Assembly (NCBI GenBank): GCA_001692895.1 | Contig: KV748200.1 | Coordinates: 1,686,914-1,750,913, forward strand | From: Cenococcum geophilum 1.58 | Lineage: Eukaryota > Ascomycota > Dothideomycetes > Gloniales > Gloniaceae | DNA: 64,000 nt | Direction of reading: 5' to 3' | In this document: piece after piece, positions 55,332 to 64,000 of the stretch | How the letters are laid out: each line of letters opens with the position of its first letter | Position numbering within the stretch: the stretch's first letter is position 1 | The notes under the pieces: generated by a model | Databases searched by the model: none | Seen by the model: the letters and a program-made list of their open reading frames with translations, nothing else | Told to the model about the DNA's origin: nothing | Position numbers and translations under genes: made by a program

Positions 55332-55610
55332 AATATAGAGCTTAAAGCTTCTTATTTAGATCTAAAGACTTTAGATTATATATATCCGTGCAACCTATAG
55401 AGCTATAAACGCGTATTAAATTAGGGAGAAACGCGTCCTTTTTACTAGACTTTTAGTTTATATTTAATTTAATAGTTTTATAACTAAATCGACCTTAGAG
55501 CTTTATAATTATTATATTACTAAGTAATACTAAAAGTAAAGAGATTAAACACCTTTTATTTAAAATAGGCCTATATTATTTAGAGCTCATTTAATTATAA
55601 AACTTTAGAT
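55332..55610. other. AT-rich spacer, nothing recognised
   Basis: RIP-like sequence between the solo LTR and the TIR element; no protein readable. Confidence 0.5.
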
Positions 55611-55612
55611 TA

Positions 55613-56288
55613 GATCTAGGTCGCCACTATTTATACACCCCCTAATTGATACGCATACACCCCCTACCTTATTTAGTTTAGATACTTCCTTATTAAGTTA
55701 GAATATTATATACGTTTAATTTGTTTGCGCCTACATCACGAAAATTAAAGTGCAAGTCTATAGTATTTCGCTCAAATGCTAAGGGCTCTCTATAAATTAA
55801 TCTATTAATGCGATTAGCAATTATAGAGCTAATTATAGAGTTAATTGGCCGACCGCAGCGACGCTCTATAATTGCAGGCTCTTAAATGCGAAGTAGAGGT
55901 GTTAATTTAGGTCCCACTAGGCGTAGGCGCGGGCGCGGGCGTGGGCGCAGGCGTGGGCGCGAAGCAGAGGTAGCAGCACCCAAATTAGTTTGCGTGACGC
56001 CTTATAAAGCACTACGCAATTAATTAATTAACTTAGGCGCGATCCAAATTTAGACTCTACTACTTATACTATAACTAAAATTAAGACTTAATCGTAAGGT
56101 TGCAGTTATAAAACTTACATAGCGCGCACTTTAATTTTCGCAATACAGGCGCAAACAAGTTAAACGCACGTAATATTCTAACTTAATAAGGAAGCGTCTA
56201 AACCAAATGAGGTAGGGGGTGTATGCGTATCAATTGGGGGGTGTACGTGTATCATTTAGGGGGTATATAAATAGTGGCGACCTAGATC
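55613..56288. mobile_element. Non-autonomous TIR element (~676 bp, ~150-bp TIRs)
   Basis: Left end (from 55613) GATCTAGGTCGCCACTATTT is mirrored at the right end (to 56288); similarity continues for about 150 bp on each side. TA flanks both ends. Each TIR holds subterminal copies of a CACCCCCTA..TTGATACG unit. The inner ends share CGAAAATTAAAGTGC. The centre contains a GC-rich run of GGGCGY hexamers (55921-55962). No transposase inside. Confidence 0.7.
55921..55962. repeat. GGGCGY hexamer minisatellite inside the TIR element
   Basis: About seven hexamers of GGGCGC/GGGCGT/AGGCGC type. It is an isolated GC-rich island in TpA-rich DNA, apparently resistant to or younger than RIP. Confidence 0.75.
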
Positions 56289-56372
56289 TATAGTCCCTTA
56301 TTAAAAGTCTCCGTGCAAGCGCATTTTTAAGACAACCTACCTTGCTAAATTACTATAGGAGTCCATGCCACC

Positions 56373-58580
56373 TTGCGCACGGTGCCACCTCTCGTATACC
56401 AAAACACTAAAATATCAAAATCTTCAAATTACCACAACTCAACCAAAATGGGGTTAATTGAGGAGGCGATTGCAGATTTAAAGTCGCAAGAACATCCAAA
56501 TATCACAGCGACTGCAAAAAAGCATGGGTGTAACCGAACCACGCTCTTAAAACGCTATAACGGGATTTAGGGCTCTAAGCAGGCTGGGTACAATTCGCAA
56601 CGCCTACTTACCCCAGTATAATTAAAAGCTCTTATTAAATATATCAATTAACTTACCAAATGTGGCCTTCCTCCTATAACATTAATAGTACGGAATTTTA
56701 TAGTAGAGATTGCAGGAAGAGAGCCCGGGCCTTACTAAGTTTCGCGATAGCTAAGACCAACTAAAACAACTTAAAAACTGGCTACCTTACTCCTATTAAC
56801 GGTGTATATAAAAAGGCCAAGTCTGCCTTCTACTATAGCTTATATTTTAAGCTTTTAGAAAGGAAGATTAATAAATATTATATTTTACTAGAAAATTAAT
56901 ATAATATAGACGAAAAAGTATTCCTAATTGGCGTACTTATCCCATGCGCGGCTAAGGCGCAATAAGAAGGCCCGTGCACAGACTTGAAATTCAACCTTGT
57001 ATTAATAAATTAAAGCCCAATATTAACCCTATCGTGGCTTAATTCGATTGAGGTACTTCTACCGGCCGGGCCCATGTTTGCAGAGCGGTATTTTACAAAG
57101 AGGATAGCCATACTAATCCTTAGAAGCCGTCGTTGTCTTACCCACTCCCTGCAATCGCGAGACTTTTGGTGTTCGCGCACGGGCCACTTTTTATTGCGCC
57201 TTTCTCGGCCGCGTATGGGATAAAAGCTAGAAGAATCTTCTCTTAGAGGGCTTTTAAAGCTAGTAGAGTTAATTATATAGTATAGGACGGCAGTAGAGAG
57301 CGGATTACCCTTATAGCCACTATTTGCGCTAATAGATTATATCTTTTACCTAGTTTAATCTATCTTACTATCTTTAGGAACCTTTAAAATTCCTAGCTTT
57401 AAGACTTTAAGCCTAATAAGTACCCCTGCTTTTTTACCTTATTACTAACTGGCTAGATAAATAACGAGCTTAGATCTATATAGCTTACTAAAATATTTAA
57501 TTATAAGACTAAGTAAAAGGCCTACTAAAGAAGGGAGTGGAGGCTTCTTATTATTAATAAATATAGCTCTTACGTTAATATAAAGTTTCTTAACTATTGT
57601 TAGCTTTACTAAATCCTTATTATAGTATACCCACCTTATCCTACTTATAGATTACAGCCTCTTAATATCTCTATCTTCTTACCCCTAGCTATATACTATA
57701 GCTAGGAGCTTAATAACTTCCTTAATAATTGCTAAGGAATTACATGCTTTAGTAAAAGAGACTTCTTCTACCTCTTTTAGCCAGCCTTTATAAAAGCCTT
57801 TTTACTAAAAAATATATAAAGTGGATAGAAAAAGATAGGACTATACCCATTTAAGCTAAAGGTCGTTTTAGCTTAATATAAGGTAAAAAAAGTCCTATAT
57901 AGAGGAGCAGTCTTCTTCTAACAAGTCTACTTACTTAGCTCTCTTAACTAGTAATTAGAGGAAGATAAAGAGGCTCCTTAAAGAGGTGGTTACTAATATA
58001 TTTAATAAGCGCGCTTATAAGCTTAATAACACTATACAGGACCTTATAACCTTAAATATTATATTATAACACTAGGTCGTTAGCTATAAACGGGCTCTTA
58101 AGAATAAGAAGAAGAAGCGTAAGCGTATAAAGTCTCTATTTCGTAAGCTTGCCCTTATTAAGGATGGTAGTGCTATATTATTTAGCCCTATAAGATTTAA
58201 CAAGCTTATAACCTCTAGGAGGAAGTAGAGGAAGCTAAGGATTATAAATAAGCTCTTAAAGCTAATAAAAGGCTTTAACGTTAACTATAAAAGGATAAGA
58301 AGAGGCGTTAAATTAATTAATAAAAGGAACAACGAGTATAGGATAAGATAACCCGAGATAGAGAAGCTAAGGCTAGGAAGCTCGCTATGTAAAAAGCTAA
58401 ATAAGCTAAATAAGCTAAGAGGCAATTGTAACGCGATATAATCCTTACTTAGAGGTTAAAGAAGGCTTAAATAAATACTATATTGGCTTTAAAAAGGGTA
58501 GATTTAACGGCTGTAGATAGAAAAGAATTTTAGGTGGTTAATTTAGCTAGTAATCGCCCTTGGCGGCAGATAAAGCTTCT
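56373..58580 (+). pseudogene. pogo/Fot-type transposase, RIP-degraded and split by a MITE
   Basis: The N-terminal 65 codons are open: MGLIEEAIADLKSQEHPNIT..AKKHGCNRTTL.KRYNGI is the psq-type helix-turn-helix of fungal pogo transposases. After a TAG come QRLLTPV, VRNFIVEIAGREPGP, then DEKVFLIGVL at about 56910-56937, where the frame is cut by the MITE at 56940-57220. It resumes ARRIFS, EWITLIATICA and EWRLLIINKYSSYVNIKFLNYC (DDE region; the Asp of LIIDGH is Asn), then YPPYPTYRLQPLNI. The C-terminus ends around 58580. Only the HTH part remains free of stops. Confidence 0.8.
56940..57220. mobile_element. 281-bp MITE inside the pogo transposase
   Basis: Ends TCCCATGCGCGGC and its complement (TATGGGA); TIR similarity extends about 40 bp with small gaps and includes AAGGCGCAATAA and GGCCCGTGC. 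TA duplicated at 56938-56939 and 57221-57222. It interrupts the frame between FLIGVL and the next transposase block. Its interior is less AT-rich than the host gene. Confidence 0.82.
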
Positions 58581-58734
58581 ACTTAGATTCTAAGATCACG
58601 ATATATAGCTAGCTACATTTACCAACTCCCAAAGGCTATTACACTAAGAATTTAGTAGATTTAACTAAATACCAAGCCCTCTGCGGCCTTATTTAAACAA
58701 TTAATTTTAGTATTAAAGACCGTACGCGAGGTAG
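58581..58734. other. Short spacer between pogo remnant and element G
   Basis: AT-rich sequence with no motif. The terminal inverted repeats of the pogo element could not be found here. Confidence 0.4.
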
Positions 58735-58789
58735 TGTAATAAAGCCTTATAGTAGATACTACGGTGGACTTATTAATAGGCCGGGTATA

Positions 58790-58975
58790 TGTCACAGCGA
58801 CTCAGTCAATCGAGGCACGAGCGCCGTTTAGAACGTATGCAAGCCTATACAATTGGAATGTCTATGGACCCGGATATTAAGATGAGGAGCAGAAGGTGGA
58901 AAAGGACACGTCTATATACATATGCCAAGGCTTAAGCGAGAGCCCCCTGACTAGATCCGTTACGGTGCCGTAACA
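58790..58975 (-). repeat. Solo LTR (186 bp) inserted in the LTR of element G
   Basis: Same family as 55144-55326 but inverted and clearly less RIP-mutated (keeps GTCACAGCGACTCAGTC and GGACCCGGATATTAAG). TSD GTATA at 58785-58789 and 58976-58980 is perfect. It post-dates element G. Confidence 0.88.
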
Positions 58976-61900
58976 GTATATAGGTATTAAATAATAATCA
59001 ACAAGTAATAATAACTAGTGGAGTAGTTGCCTAATAGATTAACTTTAATTATATTCTAAGAATTACTATAAAGAAGAAACTATTTAGGTAGAAACTAAGG
59101 GTTCTTAAATATATAACCGTACTCCTATAAAATCCTTCTTATATATAAGGTACGTAAGTTCCTCTTATTCCTCTTATTTAATATATAGCACGTTATATAA
59201 CCTTAGTTACTATTCCTTATTATATAGTTCTATAGGTTCTATTCTAAACCGTACTTATATTAACTAACTAGCTTCTTTTAACTCTTCTCTAAGTAGTTAT
59301 AATATTGTACTTAAAGCGTCTATAATACTATCTCCCTTCTTTTTATCTTTATCCTTAAAGATATCTAATATCTCTAGGTTATTTACTAGAGGTATAATAT
59401 CCGTCTAATTAATTTAGTTAATATTCTTACTTATTATACCTAAAGCATCTTCTTCTTTATACGCGTAACGTTATACCCATACTATTACTACTATACTATT
59501 ACTTAGTAAAATTATACTATCTCTATATTCTTATTATATAAAAGAAGGGTTAGTTTATATTATATTAGTAAGTCCTTTATCTTAGTAACCCTTTTTTTAC
59601 TTAAAGTGTACTAAAGCAAATATTTAATTATCCTATAACGTTCGCTCTACTTTTAATACTAAGTATACGCATCCTATTATTCTTAATAGTCTTTAAGTTC
59701 CTTAAGTAATTTATTATAGGGTCTTATATTTAACTTACTGCTATAAAGCTTAATAGTAACCTAGTGTAGGCTCTTACTAAGCTTAAGCGCTCTTATAACG
59801 TAGAGCAAAAGGCCTTAAATACTTATATTACTACGTCTACTTAACTACTTTATTTTAAGAAGGTTTATAAAAAGGTTTATTTTAAAAAGTAGAAACTTAT
59901 AGAATAGGGCCTTTAAAAACTTAGTAATAAAAAAACAAATTCTCCTCTAATAGAAAGAGAAATAACTTTAAGTAGTTTAGCAATTGCTCTTCTTAGGTCC
60001 CCCTTAAGTAACTTATTTTTTAGTAATTTTTCTTTATTAATACTATCTAACCTACTTTCTTTTAATACTCCTATACCTTTCCTATAGCGTTTTTTAAGTT
60101 CTCTAGTAGTTTTTAAGTAGTCTTATTATAGCCTATCCACTTAACCTTATACTATATTTTATTATTAACGTCCTTATAACTAATAATCTTTAAAACTTAC
60201 TATTTATCTTCTTCTTATTCTCTATATATATCTACTTTGTAATCTAATAGCTTAATATTCCTATATACTGGCTCTAGCATTATAATATACTATATAGGGT
60301 AGATCTTTATTTTAGCTAATAGGTTTAACTTAAATATAATTAGTAAAATCCTCTTTTTAATTTTAAAAGGTCCTAGTCTAATATAGTTTAACTTTTTACT
60401 TAATTGTTAACTTTTAAAATTTTTGTATAGTAGCTATACTTTATCCCCCTCCTTAAGATCTAGTCCCTTAGATCTCTTAACGTTATAGTACCTTTTTATT
60501 CTTTACTATACTACCTTTACTATTTCTATAAGGTTTATATAAAGATTTATTAAATTCTCCATTTTTTACTTAGCTGTGTTATTTATCTTCTTTACTTAAT
60601 ATAGTGATAATAATATTCTTAGCTCGTATCCATAATTCGCCTTAAATAGTAATATACCTATTCCTTCTTAAGGTGTTGTATTATATATAAATTATATAAC
60701 TAATAACAGTAATACCTAATTATTCTATACGTAATTAATATAATACCTTAGATACTATTCTAGTGTCTAATTTAATCTTTTTATTTAACCGTCCGTCTGC
60801 GGATAATATATAGTAAAAGTTACTGCTTAAACCCCTTATTCCGCTAAAAAAAATACCTCCTAAAATACTACTATAAATATTAAATCTCTATCTAATATAA
60901 TTTTACTTAGTGCTCTATATCTTATAAATACTTCCTTAATATAGATTCTAGCAATATCTTCCGCTAAGATTTCTTCTATATATACTATAAAGTATCCCCA
61001 CTTTATAAGTTTATCTACTATTACTAAGATTATATTATAATCTTATCCGGTAATAGAATCTCTTAGCTTTAATAACTTAATAATAAAGTCCTATAATATA
61101 ACCTCCCATAGTCTCTCTAATATTTTAATAGGTTATAGCCCTCTATATAGCTTATACCTTATTAGTTTATTTCTTTAGCAATCTAAATATTCTTTTAAAA
61201 CTTTCCTTATTAGTTTCTAGATTCCATTAATAATATACTCCTCTTAGAGTCTTAACACTAAGCCTATAGCTCCGTTATATTTTTAAGTTAGTCCCCTATA
61301 AAATAACTTAATAAATTCTTCTACTATACTTCTTAATTTTCGTATATATTTATCTATAGATCTTCTAGCTATACCTCTAGAATTCTTTATACCTAAAAGC
61401 TTTCTAGTATCTTATAGACTTTTTTAACTTATTATAATTTTTGGATAATTATATCTAATTAATCCATCTATATCTTTTCGCAGTAAAGCCCCTAATCACT
61501 TTTTATTATTTTATAGTTTAGCTTTTCTACTTAGAGTATCTACTCGTGCGTTATCTATACCCTTAGTATACTAAATCTTAAAATAGTATTTTATAAGCAT
61601 TTCTGCCTATCTAAATTATCTTTAATTAAGTTCTTTTATTATTAGGAACCCTATTAGGTTCTTATAATCCGTCTTAACTATAAATAGTTTTTCTATACTT
61701 TATAAGAATGCTCTCTATTTTTAAAGTACTATAACTATATTTAACAACTCCTTATTATAGATGTTATAGTTTAGTTCTAGTAGTATTATCTTTTAACTAT
61801 AGTATGCCACTAGGTGCTATCTATTTTTATATTTTTATAAAAAGCACGCTCCTAATATAAAGTCTAATATATTTATCTTAACCACTATCTCTAACTTTAG

Positions 61901-63158
61901 TTAGTAGATTTTAAGAATTAGGTTCTAAGTAAATAACTTTTTAACCTCCTTAAATAACTTTCTTTATTCTTCTCCCTATATCTAAGGTTCTTCTTTCTTT
62001 ATTAACCTTATAAATAGCTTAATATTCTTTAACTATTAAGCTATAAACCTTTTATAGTAATTATAAAACCCTAAAAATAATCTTAACTATATAATATTCT
62101 CTAGTTCTTACTAATTTCCTATAGCCTTAATCTTCTTTAAATCTATACTAAGTTGGCCTAGTTTAATAATAAATCTAATAAAATCTATCTTTTTAGTAAA
62201 GAATTTATATTTCTTAATTACTACTAGCATTTATTCTTTATATAGTCTCTTTAAAACCTATTTAATATATTCTCTATACTCCTCCTTACTTATAAAGTAG
62301 ATAATAATATTATTAAGGTATACTATAATAAATTTATCTAAGTGTTCTCTTAATATATTATTAATACGCTTCTAAAATATTACTAGTGCGTTTATAGGCC
62401 TAAATTATATAACTAATAGCTTATATAGTCCTTCCTTTAATTTAAAGGCTACCTTTTATTTATTGCCTTCCTTAATTCTAATCTAATAGTATACCTATCT
62501 TAGATCTATCTTTATAAAGATTTATATATTACTAATCCTATCTTAAATTTTACTAATTAAGGGTAAAGAATACCTATCCTTTTTAGTAATGCTATTTAAC
62601 TATCTATAGTTAATATATAGTTTAAGTTTTCTATTCTTCTTTAGTATAAATAGTACTAAATATCCTACTAATAACTGCGATAGTCTAATATATCCCTTTT
62701 AAAGATTTTCCTAGATAAACTCCTTTAGTGCTCTCCCTTCTTCTTTAATAAGCTTATAGGTTAGAAAGAACTATAGACTTATTTCTAGTTTTAACTCTAT
62801 TTTATAGTCCTATACTATATACTCTAATAGTTTTTTACTTTCCGGTAACTATAGTTTCTTATTATACTTATAGTATCTTTTTAATATATAACTTAATCCT
62901 TAATTAGTCTCTTTATATATTGCTCTAACTTAGTACTATACCATCTTAGTTTATTATTATATTTTACGGCGTTAAGTATCTCTAATATTAACTTAACCTA
63001 TAACCTAATTAATCTTTAAATTATATTCCTATAACTAAGGCATCCCTAGCATCGCCTTATCCTTCCCCAATAATAGGATATTAAAAGACATTTCAACTTG
63101 TCTCCCTTTAATAGTTAATTAAATAGGTCCTATTTTAAGGTTAATAATGCCTCCTCTA

Positions 63159-63298
63159 TCCCTTAACCCGTTAAAATGGGTCGTACGGTTATCGATAAGG
63201 GCTAGCTAATTGGATTAATTGGATTAAGGCTTCGCGCTAAATAATACGTAATGTTCGTGCACGGACCTTCCTTACTTCGGTCCTGACGGGTTAAGGGA
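63159..63298. mobile_element. 140-bp MITE in the protease region of element G
   Basis: Ends TCCCTTAACCCGT and its complement. TA on each side. The matching place in element A (near 41025) has no insertion and reads TATA. The interior is more GC-balanced than G. Contains tandem AATTGGATT. Confidence 0.75.
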
Positions 63299-64000
63299 TA
63301 GGCTATTAAATCTCCTAAAAATTATAACTAATAGATAAGGGTACTCTTTTTGCCTATATGGTAGCCCTATTCTTTTAACTACTATTAGTAAAATATAGTT
63401 CCTTATTACTCCACTATCTATTAATACTTTAAACTATTAATCTTACTATTTAACTTATAAATTTAGATATTGTCCTTAAATTCCTTTAAGGGTCTAAGGC
63501 TCTACTACTAGCTCCCTCTAGTCCTATAGGCCTTTACTTTTCCTAACTATTAGCTACTAGATCCTATTTATACTTAGTCCACCTTTAGCTAATACTTAGT
63601 TTACTTTTTATCCTTAATATACCACAGATACGTATTCTTAGGATATTTCTACTACTATTATCTGTCTAGGCATTCTTCCGTAAGGAATCTTTTTAGTTAA
63701 AGTATTAAGTTGCCTAACTCCTAAACTTCTACTAAATGCCAGCTATATATATACTTAGTATCTTTATACTTTCTTTTATCTAGTGCCTAAAATATCCTTA
63801 TAGGGTACTTCCAGTGCTTATCTTTTGGTATCCTATATATATTATATATATTATCTATATATGTGATCTATACCAATATATAATATACTTAGTGTTATAG
63901 GTTAACTCTTAGTTTATCCATTTCTATAAACTTAAACCTCTATTTACTTAACCTAATTATTAGCTTATTATTTACTAGTACTAATATTTATATTATATCT

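Larger units (their letters stand above)
58735..64000 (-). mobile_element. Gypsy chromovirus G, inverted second copy of family A, truncated by the window end
   Basis: 58735-59327 is the family A LTR on the minus strand (TGTAATAAAGCC...), interrupted by a solo LTR; its own length is about 402 bp because 18 bp present in A are absent. From 59328 to 64000 the reverse complement follows element A: 3' non-coding part, chromodomain and integrase, RNase H, RT (YLNN-type motif near 62310) and protease, up to the gag/protease junction. It lacks insertions B, C and D and shows their empty sites. It carries a 140-bp MITE at 63159-63298. Stops throughout. Confidence 0.88.

Noticed and set aside
48138-64000. 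Starship-type giant element (DUF3435 tyrosine recombinase captain with cargo)
   Set aside because: I looked for a captain-like recombinase and cargo genes on both strands and saw only LTR, pogo and MITE sequences.
30024-64000. Host protein-coding genes within the right repeat block
   Set aside because: Apart from the element C gag, all longer readings belong to transposon proteins or are short chance frames in AT-rich DNA.

Overview
The window looks like a chromosome segment of a filamentous ascomycete (Pezizomycotina). The genes have 44-238 bp GT..AG introns, the protein families are typical of that group, and the repeats carry the signature of repeat-induced point mutation (RIP): dense TAG/TAA stops where transposon proteins should have Gln or Trp, very high TpA, and G:C to A:T changes between copies. 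I cannot name the species.

Layout. (1) 1-9.4 kb: AT-rich repeat block. It holds the 3' end of a non-LTR retrotransposon, a dead Tc1/mariner transposase on the minus strand, several copies of a ~107-bp repeat, and an ~800-bp head-to-head MITE palindrome whose loop was hit by a complete Ty3/gypsy chromovirus (3013-8928, TSD CTACT). (2) 9.4-30.0 kb: an island of normal composition with nine apparently intact genes: MFS hexose transporter (-), dUTPase (+), pyridoxal kinase (-), PCNA (-), EMC6 (-), a conserved hypothetical (-), a vezatin-domain protein (+), an IFI6/ISG12-like protein (+) and a C2H2 zinc-finger protein (+). The summed exons of every model are an exact multiple of three. The island ends in a broken siderophore-transporter fragment. 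(3) 30.0-64.0 kb: a nested stack of RIP-mutated elements. Gypsy element A (31022-48011) contains a Ty1/copia element B, a gag-only LTR element C and a palindromic MITE D. Next come gypsy element E (48138-55103), a solo LTR, a TIR element, a pogo/Fot-type transposase split by a MITE, and a second copy of family A (element G) in inverted orientation that runs off the window, with a solo LTR in its LTR and a MITE in its pol.

How it fits together. The island is mostly housekeeping: dUTPase and PCNA serve S-phase DNA synthesis and both have MCB-like upstream motifs; pyridoxal kinase supplies PLP; EMC6 acts in ER membrane-protein insertion; the vezatin-like protein is probably a membrane-anchored myosin-binding factor. 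The repeats form a datable stack: A and G are homologous, so G supplies the empty sites for B, C and D. Element C is the least RIP-damaged and probably the youngest.

Limits. All calls come from reading the sequence by eye; no homology search or expression data were used. I found no CRISPR array, rRNA gene, complete tRNA gene or secondary-metabolite cluster, and no clear evidence of a wholly new system. The most unusual items are the gag-only element, the palindrome insertions, a possible membrane-tethered zinc-finger protein, and an IFI6-like gene in a fungus.
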